Shown in pieces: positions 1 through 5,979 of a stretch of 8,248 bases of DNA. The stretch spans positions 1-8,248 of the forward strand of contig JAPHUJ010000192.1 of assembly GCA_026193735.1 (NCBI GenBank), written 5' to 3'. Under the pieces are notes generated by a model. It had not been told where the DNA came from. It was given only the letters and a program-made list of their open reading frames with translations, and made no database searches. Within the stretch, counting starts at the first letter, position 1. Every line of letters begins with the position of its first letter. The position numbers and the translations under genes are program-made. The DNA is from Sulfurovum sp. GTDB taxonomy: Bacteria > Campylobacterota > Campylobacteria > Campylobacterales > Sulfurovaceae.

Positions 1-2
1 CC

Positions 3-125
3 AAAGCACAAGTTGAGACATTACAAAACGGTGGGTTTAACATAGAGTTTAAAAGCTATGCTAAAGTACATACCATCGCTGAAGATGAGCTACAAATGAT
101 AAAAGAGTGGATCACCTCTCAATAA
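3..125 (+). CDS. C-terminal end of an alpha/beta-hydrolase (predicted esterase / phospholipase-carboxylesterase family), partial
   Basis: Only the last 40 residues are present; the gene begins before the window. The fragment has the usual ending of the Abhydrolase_2 family (predicted carboxylesterase / lysophospholipase-like enzymes): a strand ending in a Tyr, then V-H-T-I with the His (fragment residue 23, bases 69-71) in the place of the catalytic-triad His, then an acidic helix E-D-E-L and a final W-I before the stop. In this family the typical text is G-H followed by a small loop and E-E-L..I..W-L; here the Gly before the His is Val. The enzymes are cytosolic and hydrolyse small carboxylic esters. 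The other two forward frames are closed by stops within the first 45 bases, which supports this frame. Family is inferred from a short tail, so the exact subfamily is open. Confidence 0.6.
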   Translation, partial: KAQVETLQNGGFNIEFKSYAKVHTIAEDELQMIKEWITSQ

Positions 126-260
126 TACCTTCTTGCCTTCAAGTTACTAAAAAATACCGAATTTATCTTATCTTTGCATTATTTGATGGAACTTAGAAGG
201 CTTTGATTTAGTTAAATATCTTTAAATAAATCAATTAAACTATTAAATCAATAGATTTAC

Positions 261-289
261 TTGACTTTAAAAATTATTTTAGATATTAT
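261..289 (+). promoter_or_regulatory. Likely sigma70 promoter of the small exported protein gene
   Basis: TTGACT at 261-266 and TATTAT at 284-289 are separated by exactly 17 bases. This is the best -35/-10 pair in the 251-bp spacer between the esterase gene and the gene at 377. Transcription would start near 296, giving a leader of about 80 bases. The prediction is from base pattern only; the surrounding DNA is very AT-rich, so chance matches are possible. Confidence 0.45.
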
Positions 290-365
290 CCTGAAATACA
301 AACCACATAATCAAAGTATTAAAACTCTATGAGACAGCACAATTAAAAACTATCATAAGTATAAA

Positions 366-374
366 AAGGGGAAG
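366..374 (+). promoter_or_regulatory. Ribosome binding site that decides a TTG start
   Basis: AAGGGGAAG lies just before the TTG at 377. The second small-protein gene of the window has nearly the same leader (AAAGGAGAAATT before ATG at 5591), and both are followed by codons for M-K-V-K. This match supports TTG as the real start although it is a rare start codon. Confidence 0.65.
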
Positions 375-376
375 TT

Positions 377-622
377 TTGAAAGTAAAAACATTAGCAAAT
401 ATTACTGCATTCATATTCATCACATCAGCAAGTACACATGCAAATACACAAGGGAGCATAGCTGAAGTCAAATATGTATCTCACAATAATGCATCAATAA
501 CGACAATATATCAAAAAATGAGTACAGTACAACTCCAAGAAGAGATAGAAAAACATAGCAATAATGGAAAATTGTCTGTTGCAATGTGTCAAGAGCTTAT
601 GAGAAGATGGACAAAAAGCTAA
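377..622 (+). CDS. Small exported protein with C-terminal MST-LQEE-RWTK motif, function unknown
   Basis: An 81-residue protein of no family I recognise with certainty. Residues 2-4 are basic, residues 7-18 form a hydrophobic core, and T-H-A (20-22) gives a plausible signal-peptidase site, so the mature protein would be about 59 residues in the periplasm. The C-terminal half (45-80) holds Y..MST..LQEE.E..S..G.L......EL..RWTK, with a single Cys at 71. The same motif is found in the gene at 5591-5839 (18 of 36 positions identical), which makes the two genes paralogs and argues strongly that both are real. The motif is charged and looks helical, with a W close to the end. The start is TTG, chosen because the M-K-V-K opening and Shine-Dalgarno leader match the paralog. 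The stop overlaps by 4 bp the end of the convergent DUF1289 gene. A role as an envelope-associated or binding protein is only a guess. Confidence 0.75.
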   Translation: MKVKTLANITAFIFITSASTHANTQGSIAEVKYVSHNNASITTIYQKMSTVQLQEEIEKHSNNGKLSVAMCQELMRRWTKS

Positions 623-810
623 CAGTCCCTATTGGATTGTATGGCATGTTCCATTTTTTTTCTCTCAGCTATTCTCATCATCTCTTTTTTTTCTTCAATG
701 TTTGCCTTGTTCCATCGAAGCATATCATCAAAACTACGAAAACATCCCAGACAGATATCTTTTTCATTGAGACAGCATTGTTTTATGCACGGTTTATTTA
801 TGTCTGCCAT
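619..810 (-). CDS. DUF1289 family cysteine-rich small protein
   Basis: A 63-residue protein. Residues 7-33 have the DUF1289 layout: P-C at 7-8, Cys at 12, a variable loop, C-L-G-C at 20-23, then a helix with F-D-D and W33, followed by a long charged helix. The four Cys (8, 12, 20, 23; spacing C-x3-C-x7-C-x2-C) look like a metal-binding set; Cys13 is extra. The biochemical role of the family is not established. An AGGA Shine-Dalgarno lies 7 bases before the ATG. The start is 24 bases after the stop of the MATE transporter gene on the same strand, so the two very probably share a transcript. The 3' end overlaps by 4 bp the convergent small exported protein gene. Family assignment is from the motif pattern and is fairly safe. 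Confidence 0.85.
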   Translation of the reverse strand: MADINKPCIKQCCLNEKDICLGCFRSFDDMLRWNKANIEEKKEMMRIAERKKMEHAIQSNRDC

Positions 811-834
811 GTTATTATCCTATTTACATACATT

Positions 835-2151
835 TTAAGCCTCTAAGTGCTTCAACTTTTTCTCCCCATACCACCATAGAAACAATGCTGAAGAGAAAAT
901 GATCATATCTAGTCCTATCCAAAGAGACAAGATGCCTAGACCCAACATTGCCAACACAGAAAATACCACCACCGGTGCGATAAGTTGTCTGTAAATGCTT
1001 ATGGGCATGATGACTGCCGGTTTACCTATGCCTTGGAGCATTGCAATATAGATAAATATGACCACAAAACCATACGATGCCACCCCACTCACACGTAAGT
1101 ACAGTGCTGTTTGTTCTATGACCACAGAATCAGAGCTAAGAAGCGCAGCAAAATGGTCTGCAAAAAGTAAAAATGAAGTCACACCTATGGTACTCATGAC
1201 CCATCCGTAACGTATAGCTAAACGTAGTGTAGGCGTTATGCGCCCATACTCCTTGGCTCCGTTGTTTTGAGAAACGATGGCAAGTGTGGCAATGTTAAGT
1301 CCGATGATAGGCATGAGGAAGACCTGCTCTATACGCATGCCTATACCAAACCCAGCCACTGCCTCTTTACCAAAAGGCGCTACAAAGTACGTGATGATGT
1401 ACATACCAAATGCCATCATGAACATATTGACACTTGGCGGTACCCCTTGTTTGAATAGTTGTTTTATGACATGACCGTCATAGCTAAACTGAGATACACC
1501 ACACCACAATTTCGTTTGTCTGACTCTGTAGATCAGATAAAACATTGTGATAGCTTCAGCGATGATGGTCGCCATCGCTATACCGCTTACGCCCATCTTA
1601 AAATGCGTTATAAACAGATAGTCCAAAATAATGTTGAGACAAGCGGTAAAGATCAGTACATTTCTAAATGCTTTCGTATCTCCTACGGAGTTAAGCATTG
1701 CATTAAAAAAGAATGCGCCCACGAAAAACACTGCGCCATACAAAATAAGATTGATATAGTCAAGTGTCTCCACCACATACGAAGGATCTCCCAACGCCTC
1801 AACCAAATACGGCACTGACAACACACCCAACACAGACAGTAGCAAAGACAAAAGTATACCAAAGGCTATGGCGTTAAGTGCGATGTGCTGTGCTTTAGTG
1901 ATGTCCTTCTCACCCAAAGCATTTCCCACCAAGGAAGTTACCGCCTCGCTCATACCGATACCTATGGCCAGCACCATAAAAAACACAGAAGCCGACAAAG
2001 AGAGAGCTGCGAGTGCCTGTGTGGAAATAAGCCCTGCGAAAAAGGTATCTGTGATATTAAACATCGTATGAAAAAAGTACCCTACTACTGCGGGTACAGC
2101 AAGTTTTACAATGTGTTGTTTGATGATTCCCTGGGTTAGATCTATATGCAT
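835..2151 (-). CDS. MATE family multidrug/organic cation efflux transporter
   Basis: A 438-residue polytopic inner-membrane protein, close to the usual 440-460 of the MATE (multi antimicrobial extrusion) family, which exports drugs and organic cations in exchange for H+ or Na+. About 12 hydrophobic segments form two homologous halves (roughly 14-210 and 230-430). Family features visible are Pro20 and Asp35 in the first membrane segment (the N-x-T-D-T-F-F-A-G context, where the Asp is the conserved cation-coupling residue), the N-S-V-G-D-T-K loop at 154-160 in the first half, and its counterpart G-I-G-K-P at 374-378 in the second. The start is the first ATG of the frame, with only a weak AAGAG-like site in front. 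It heads a two-gene unit with the DUF1289 gene. The substrate cannot be read from the sequence, and I cannot place it in the NorM, DinF or other subgroup. Confidence 0.9.
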   Translation of the reverse strand: MHIDLTQGIIKQHIVKLAVPAVVGYFFHTMFNITDTFFAGLISTQALAALSLSASVFFMVLAIGIGMSEAVTSLVGNALGEKDITKAQHIALNAIAFGILLSLLLSVLGVLSVPYLVEALGDPSYVVETLDYINLILYGAVFFVGAFFFNAMLNSVGDTKAFRNVLIFTACLNIILDYLFITHFKMGVSGIAMATIIAEAITMFYLIYRVRQTKLWCGVSQFSYDGHVIKQLFKQGVPPSVNMFMMAFGMYIITYFVAPFGKEAVAGFGIGMRIEQVFLMPIIGLNIATLAIVSQNNGAKEYGRITPTLRLAIRYGWVMSTIGVTSFLLFADHFAALLSSDSVVIEQTALYLRVSGVASYGFVVIFIYIAMLQGIGKPAVIMPISIYRQLIAPVVVFSVLAMLGLGILSLWIGLDMIIFSSALFLWWYGEKKLKHLEA

Positions 2152-2212
2152 TTTGGCTCTTGGTGTTGAATTGGCTTGGATGGTACTTTATGGGGGCTTT
2201 AGTTTGGCTAAA

Positions 2213-2218
2213 AGTATA
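2213..2218 (-). promoter_or_regulatory. Possible -10 box of the MATE / DUF1289 unit
   Basis: On the minus strand TATACT lies about 60 bases before the MATE start codon, within an AT-rich run. There is no convincing -35 hexamer 16-18 bases upstream. This is the best candidate in the spacer, but it is weak. Confidence 0.25.
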
Positions 2219-2270
2219 AAATGACCTCTAAGTCGTAATTTGAGACCCAAGGTTTAAAAAATAATCAAAT

Positions 2271-2305
2271 TTCCTCGTTCTCACAGTTTCTGTCGGAACG
2301 AGGAA
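2271..2305 (-). repeat. REP-like palindrome / possible terminator after the SHOCT gene
   Basis: TTCCTCGTTC (2271-2280) and its exact reverse complement GAACGAGGAA (2296-2305) enclose a second stem, ACAG (2283-2286) with CTGT (2290-2293) around a TTT loop. A T-G wobble and a C-C mismatch lie between the two stems, so the 35-base element folds almost fully. It stands 21 bases past the stop of the SHOCT gene, and on that strand it is followed by an imperfect T-rich run (ATTTGATTATTTTTT), so it could end transcription. The CTCGTTC..GGAACGAG arms also resemble extragenic palindromes dispersed in many bacterial genomes. Only one copy is in this window, so its repeat nature is inferred. Confidence 0.6.
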
Positions 2306-2326
2306 CAATGGACTCAAACAAAATGG

Positions 2327-3121
2327 CTAAAGTCGGCTCAGTAACTCAGCTTTTTTCGCATTGAACTCATCATCCGTGAGAGCCCCTGCATCGCGCAATT
2401 GAGAGAGCTTTTCAATCAGTCCTATGATGGAGTTAGCTGATTCATTTTGATTGATATTCATTTTGGGTTCAGTTTGGTAGGTATTTGTCTCTTGTGCCAG
2501 AGGAGCCGGATTTGAAAAATTATTTTGCGTTGGCTCCGCAAAATTGCTTTGTGGTGCCGGTGGAAGATTTCCTGGACCATAAACGATAGGAAGCGTTGAC
2601 ACAGAGATAGTTCCATACTGGCTGCTAAAAGTCAGTGAAGTGTCTCCTCCTTGCTGTTGAGAAACACCGCTAATATTATTGTCCAGGGTGTCATACACGG
2701 TGACCTGTCCGTTGAGCTCAACAGCAAGTCTATGAGGAAATACAGCATAACGTATATTATTTTGACCACCACTGCTGTTTGGTACACCTAGATTAAGATT
2801 TGTTGGCCACCATTGATTACTTTCTCTTGTACCTGAAGGCGCGATAGGGAAAATGGTCATCGTTGCCAATGCATTGGAGATCTCAGAACATAGATTGTCT
2901 ACGGTATTTTTGAGGCCATGGTTAAACATGTCACCCACCATGGTCATACCCCCTCGCATCCACTGACCTGAACCACCAAGTTCCGGAGAATTAAACTGAG
3001 CCATTGTTCCTCCGCCATTGTTCACGGCACCGATCATATAGATAACCGTCTCTGTGCTTAAATTGTATCTGTTTGCAAGATCATTGACTAGATTTTGACC
3101 TTCTGGAGTAAGTTTTTGCAT
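2327..3121 (-). CDS. SHOCT domain-containing protein with conserved N-terminal domain, function unknown
   Basis: A 264-residue protein in three parts. Residues 1-95 form a conserved block opening with L-T-P-E-G-Q and containing G-T-M-A-Q-F-N, P-E-L-G-G-x-G-Q-W and G-G-M-T-M-V-G-D-M-F-N; I remember this block from SHOCT proteins of other Proteobacteria. Residues 96-185 look beta-rich, and 186-228 are a linker rich in N, Q and P. Residues 231-264 are a typical SHOCT domain (short C-terminal domain): a leucine-containing helix, then D-A-G-A-L-T-D-D-E-F, then K-K-A-E-L-L. SHOCT domains are thought to mediate oligomerisation or attachment; no enzyme activity is known. There is no signal peptide or membrane segment, so it is probably cytosolic. 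AAAGGAT ends 6 bases before the ATG and fixes the start. It is separated from the antiporter gene upstream by 150 bp and seems to have its own promoter. Confidence 0.85.
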   Translation of the reverse strand: MQKLTPEGQNLVNDLANRYNLSTETVIYMIGAVNNGGGTMAQFNSPELGGSGQWMRGGMTMVGDMFNHGLKNTVDNLCSEISNALATMTIFPIAPSGTRESNQWWPTNLNLGVPNSSGGQNNIRYAVFPHRLAVELNGQVTVYDTLDNNISGVSQQQGGDTSLTFSSQYGTISVSTLPIVYGPGNLPPAPQSNFAEPTQNNFSNPAPLAQETNTYQTEPKMNINQNESANSIIGLIEKLSQLRDAGALTDDEFNAKKAELLSRL

Positions 3122-3201
3122 AGTAAATCCTTTATTTCTGCGGCTAAGTGTATAATGTGGTTAAGCAGAGCCTGCGTGAGCTGTAGTATTCCGTTTGTGG
3201 C

Positions 3202-3228
3202 ATTATAGTCTTATCTTGCCTAAATCAA
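3202..3228 (-). promoter_or_regulatory. Likely promoter of the SHOCT gene
   Basis: On the minus strand TATAAT (3207 down to 3202) is preceded by TTGATT (3228 down to 3223) with a 15-base spacer, shorter than ideal. The start of transcription would be near 3195, giving a leader of about 75 bases before the ATG. The perfect -10 hexamer is the main support. Confidence 0.4.
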
Positions 3229-3271
3229 GGTGCGTGCTTTCAAAGTCTTTGTCTGCATTTCAATCCAAAGA

Positions 3272-4876
3272 TCAAGTCTTGCTTTTTACTGCACGGTCGA
3301 CCAGCAACATTGATATTTCATGACTAGCATCGACTAACTCTACTTGCGGAAGATCTTTCAAATGTTTTCGCTCCTCAATACTATCGATTTTCATGATGAT
3401 ATTCGCATCATTGGAAAAGTTCAAAATCGCTTCACTGATAAGCCGTTTATCGTGTTCTCTACTCACGGTTATAATGACAGATTTCGCTTCATCGACCATC
3501 AGAGACTCCAAAACAGGTAGCTTGTTTAAATGCCCGAAGTAAGCCATATAACCCACTTTTCTAGCAAGAAGTACATGTTTGAGGTTGTCAGATATTATGA
3601 CAAATGCAATACCTTTTTCTTTCAGGTCTGCTGCAACTTTTCTTCCGAGCCTTGAAAATCCGGCGACAACGATATGGTCTTTCTGTCCGATCGGAGTGAT
3701 GACATCCGATTCATAAAACTCCTTTTCAAAATAGGACGAGAGTTTGTAAATGTGGTTGACTACAAACGGTGTCAGTATCATGGAGATAACACTTACCAGT
3801 ATCAAAAAACTGGCCATTTCTTCACTTATAAGTCTTTGTGAACCTGCCAGAGCGAATATAGCAAAAGAGAACTCACCGACTTGCGCCAATGCCAACGCCG
3901 TTTTAGCAGAGGTATTTTTGTCCGATTTACGTCTGATAATGCCATAAATAACAATCGATTTGAACAGCATGACAAGAATAAAAATTGCGATGATGATGTG
4001 GATATTTTCCATAAAATAGAGCACATCTATTTTTGTTCCCACACTAAAAAAAAAGATACCCAACAGCAGATCTTTATAGCTGGCAATGTCTGATTCTACC
4101 TTGACATTGTAGTTTGTATCGGCAATGATCATTCCCGCTATAAAAGCGCCTAATGAGTAGGTAAATCCCATCTCATGTGCCAGCAGAGAAGCCCCTATAA
4201 CAATAGCAAAAATAGAGCCTAAAAATAGCTCTTCAAGCTGAGTATTTGCCGAAAACTTAAGTAAGGTATTGACAAGTTTTTCTCCGACAGTGAACATAAA
4301 AGTCACAATCACTATGGCCGACACTACCGTTTTTATGAGTACCTCACTGATAGATAGATCATCGTTGGATAAAAATGTGATCAACAGTAAAATAGGAATG
4401 ACCGCTAGATCTTGAAAAATAAGGATTCCCATCGTTTTTTGCCCATACGGAGTGAGTATATCTTTTGATTTTTTCAAATAGGTCAGCACGATAGCAGTTG
4501 ATGAAAGCGAGAATGCCAAAGAGATGATAACCGATGTATTGAAATCAAGATCAAAAATATAAAATGACAGCACAAAGATAACGATGACACTCAACATAAC
4601 TTGCAATAGACCATTTGTCAGAAGTATGTCTTTCATTTTTCTGATCTTGTGCAGACTGAGTTCAAGTCCTATGGTGAACATTAAGAACACAATACCAAAC
4701 TCCCCAATAAGGTTAAGTGAGTCTATGTTCAGTCTATTGAACCCAAAGATATAACTGATAACAGTCCCCGTAAGGATGTAACCGATGATGTGCGAAATGC
4801 CAAATCGTTTCAGAATGATGCTGATTACTGTTGCTAATGACAGTGTTAAAAATATTGCGAGTAGTAAATTTTCCAT
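3272..4876 (-). CDS. Cation:proton antiporter, CPA2 (Kef-type) family, with C-terminal nucleotide-binding domain
   Basis: A 534-residue inner-membrane protein. Residues 1-380 contain about 12-13 hydrophobic segments of the Na+/H+ exchanger fold and carry family landmarks: G-L-E-L-S at 70-74, I-F-Q-D-L-A-V-I-P at 153-161 with the conserved Q-D pair (155-156), A-H-E-M-G-F...G-A-F-I-A-G-M-I at 233-250, F-F-S-V-G at 276-280, and A-Q-V-G-E-F-S-F at 331-338. Residues 400-520 are a TrkA-N/RCK_N Rossmann domain starting D-H-I-V-V-A-G-F-S-R-L-G. No TrkA_C domain follows. Such proteins exchange K+ or Na+ for H+ and are gated by a nucleotide or other ligand bound at the RCK domain. In the glycine motif (406-411) the middle Gly is Ser. 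KefB and KefC from E. coli are somewhat longer, and the ion specificity cannot be told here. The start is the first ATG, with no clear Shine-Dalgarno. Confidence 0.9.
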   Translation of the reverse strand: MENLLLAIFLTLSLATVISIILKRFGISHIIGYILTGTVISYIFGFNRLNIDSLNLIGEFGIVFLMFTIGLELSLHKIRKMKDILLTNGLLQVMLSVIVIFVLSFYIFDLDFNTSVIISLAFSLSSTAIVLTYLKKSKDILTPYGQKTMGILIFQDLAVIPILLLITFLSNDDLSISEVLIKTVVSAIVIVTFMFTVGEKLVNTLLKFSANTQLEELFLGSIFAIVIGASLLAHEMGFTYSLGAFIAGMIIADTNYNVKVESDIASYKDLLLGIFFFSVGTKIDVLYFMENIHIIIAIFILVMLFKSIVIYGIIRRKSDKNTSAKTALALAQVGEFSFAIFALAGSQRLISEEMASFLILVSVISMILTPFVVNHIYKLSSYFEKEFYESDVITPIGQKDHIVVAGFSRLGRKVAADLKEKGIAFVIISDNLKHVLLARKVGYMAYFGHLNKLPVLESLMVDEAKSVIITVSREHDKRLISEAILNFSNDANIIMKIDSIEERKHLKDLPQVELVDASHEISMLLVDRAVKSKT

Positions 4877-4882
4877 AAATGG

Positions 4883-4888
4883 ATTATA
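4883..4888 (-). promoter_or_regulatory. Possible -10 box close to the antiporter start
   Basis: A perfect TATAAT on the minus strand ends 6 bases before the antiporter ATG. If used, it would give an almost leaderless mRNA, matching the lack of a Shine-Dalgarno in front of this ATG. No good -35 is present, so it may be chance. Confidence 0.25.
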
Positions 4889-5004
4889 GGGTATTCAGAG
4901 GTAACTTTTGAGAGTACTGGTGTATAAAATTAAGACAAAACATATTCTTCCTTCCCATAGTCACTGATAAGAACGAATACAAGGGTTCAAAATCTTTTAG
5001 TCTA

Positions 5005-5010
5005 TATAAT
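5005..5010 (+). promoter_or_regulatory. -10 box of the LRR gene
   Basis: TATAAT lies in the short divergent spacer between the antiporter and LRR genes. Transcription would begin near 5017. An ATG at 5016 could then hardly be used with a ribosome binding site, which is why the later ATG at 5049 is preferred. No clear -35 is seen. Confidence 0.4.
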
Positions 5011-5048
5011 ATGCTATGATGTCCCCAATACATAAAAATGGATCAATG

Positions 5049-5516
5049 ATGACAAACGAAGTTCAAGAAAAGATAGCATTATGCAAAGCCAAACGGTTGT
5101 TATATCTCGACCTTAGTCATCTTGGACTCACTGAGATCCCTCCTGAAGTTGGTACATTGGTTTGGCTCGAACGTCTTTCTCTTTCTCATAATCACATCTC
5201 TGACATTTGTCAACTTACATCTCTAAAAAAGATACATAAACTCTCACTCTCACACAATCAAATATCTGACCTTAGTGCTTTATCTTCAAATGAAAAATTA
5301 AAGTTTTTATTCATACAAAATAATCGTATCTCTGATATCACACCATTAAAGCATATGACTACACTCAAAAAGATAGTTGCCCATAACAATAATATAGTAG
5401 GTATAAAAACATTAACTGCACTGCCTATTCTTGTATACCTGGACTTAAGATACAACCCTCTTCAACATGTAAAAATACTAGAAAATATAAACACAATTCA
5501 AATACTTAAAATTTAA
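5049..5516 (+). CDS. Leucine-rich repeat protein (22-residue, SDS22/internalin-like repeats)
   Basis: A 155-residue protein made of leucine-rich repeats. After an N-terminal helix-like cap come L-D-L-S-H-L-G-L-T-E and then five full repeats of exactly 22 residues. Their pattern is L..L.LS.N.IS-D-I..L, with the N of the LxxN position present in every repeat. A sixth repeat stops after 16 residues, with no capping domain. LRR solenoids bind other proteins. There is no signal peptide, membrane segment, kinase or GTPase part, so it is probably cytosolic. In-frame ATGs exist at 5016, 5019, 5046 and 5049. I chose 5049 because GGA lies 6 bases before it and the -10 box at 5005 would put the RNA start near 5017; 5016 would give 166 residues. 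The gene for a small membrane-anchored protein follows 74 bases downstream on the same strand. The partner is unknown, and the protein could be a remnant of a longer one. Confidence 0.8.
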   Translation: MTNEVQEKIALCKAKRLLYLDLSHLGLTEIPPEVGTLVWLERLSLSHNHISDICQLTSLKKIHKLSLSHNQISDLSALSSNEKLKFLFIQNNRISDITPLKHMTTLKKIVAHNNNIVGIKTLTALPILVYLDLRYNPLQHVKILENINTIQILKI

Positions 5517-5530
5517 TTTCTCTAATTATT

Positions 5531-5551
5531 TTGTTATACAAATGTTATACA
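5531..5551 (+). promoter_or_regulatory. Promoter region with an 11-bp-spaced direct repeat before the second small protein gene
   Basis: TGTTATACA occurs twice, at 5532-5540 and 5543-5551, one helical turn (11 bp) apart. Each copy contains TGTTATAC, close to an extended -10 (TGnTATAAT), so the two may be alternative -10 boxes or an operator. The expected RNA start would be 30-50 bases before the ATG at 5591. Confidence 0.35.
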
Positions 5552-5590
5552 TCCATATTACTATTTAGTATATATATAAAAGGAGAAATT

Positions 5591-5839
5591 ATGAAAGTAA
5601 AAATACCAAAAATACTAGGAAGAGTTATCGCTCTTTCATTCATCACAGTAAGCATCATCTATGCTACAAGATTAGTTACATTAAATAATACCTATCCTGA
5701 AATAACATATAAGGACATGAGCACAACAGAACTACAAGAAGAAGTTGAAACACTAAGCCAAAGTGGAGATCTGCCTTTCCCTATAGGTAGGGAACTTTTA
5801 AAAAGATGGACAAAAAATGACGGCAGCATTGCAAATTAG
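5591..5839 (+). CDS. Small membrane-anchored or exported protein, paralog of the gene at 377-622
   Basis: An 82-residue protein opening M-K-V-K, with basic residues up to position 11, then a hydrophobic stretch at 12-24 that fits a signal anchor or an uncleaved signal peptide; Y-A-T-R follows, with no clear cleavage site. The C-terminal motif (40-75) Y..MST..LQEE.E..S..G.L......EL..RWTK is identical at 18 of 36 positions to the other small protein of the window. The domain would face the periplasm. The frame stays open upstream to an ATG at 5531, but 5591 is preferred: AAAGGAG sits 5-6 bases before it, and the paralog starts with the same four residues. The gene follows the LRR gene by 74 bp, with its own probable promoter, and is closed by a hairpin terminator at 5943-5979. 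Function unknown. Confidence 0.8.
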   Translation: MKVKIPKILGRVIALSFITVSIIYATRLVTLNNTYPEITYKDMSTTELQEEVETLSQSGDLPFPIGRELLKRWTKNDGSIAN

Positions 5840-5942
5840 TAATTGAACTTATATAGCACCCTCCAAACAGGTTACACAAACCCTCTTCCTTAATTAATCA
5901 TGCATGCTCTGTCATTTTCATTAAAGATAAGAACCATAAAGG

Positions 5943-5979
5943 GACGAATATCTACTTTTGAAAACTTTCGTCTTTTTTT
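5943..5979 (+). terminator. Intrinsic terminator after the second small protein gene
   Basis: GACGAA (5943-5948) pairs with TTCGTC (5967-5972) and is directly followed by seven T (5973-5979). The stem can be extended outward by G-T and A-T pairs. The loop is 18 bases, longer than usual. It lies in the sense to stop rightward transcription from 5591-5839 and overlaps the last codons of the convergent gene. Confidence 0.6.

Noticed and set aside
641..661. Hairpin ATGG / CCAT followed by a run of T, after the first small protein gene
   Set aside because: The stem has only four pairs and the T-run is part of the DUF1289 coding sequence; too weak to call a terminator.
586..846. Plus-strand open frames at 586-846 and 632-838
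   Set aside because: They run antisense to the DUF1289 gene, whose cysteine motif is clear; their F/S-rich text reflects the T-runs of that strand.
1267..2139. Several plus-strand frames inside the MATE gene
   Set aside because: They are shadows of a complete, well-conserved transporter; no ribosome binding sites or recognisable domains.
3246..3271. TCTTTG / CAAAGA inverted repeat just after the antiporter stop
   Set aside because: Short AT-rich stem with a 14-base loop and no T-run on the gene's strand.
5016..5048. Longer start of the LRR protein at 5016
   Set aside because: It lies 5 bases after a TATAAT box and has no ribosome binding site; possible only as a leaderless start.
5531..5590. 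Upstream ATG at 5531 for the second small protein
   Set aside because: It has no ribosome binding site, would place 20 extra residues before the M-K-V-K start shared with the paralog, and lies in the likely promoter.
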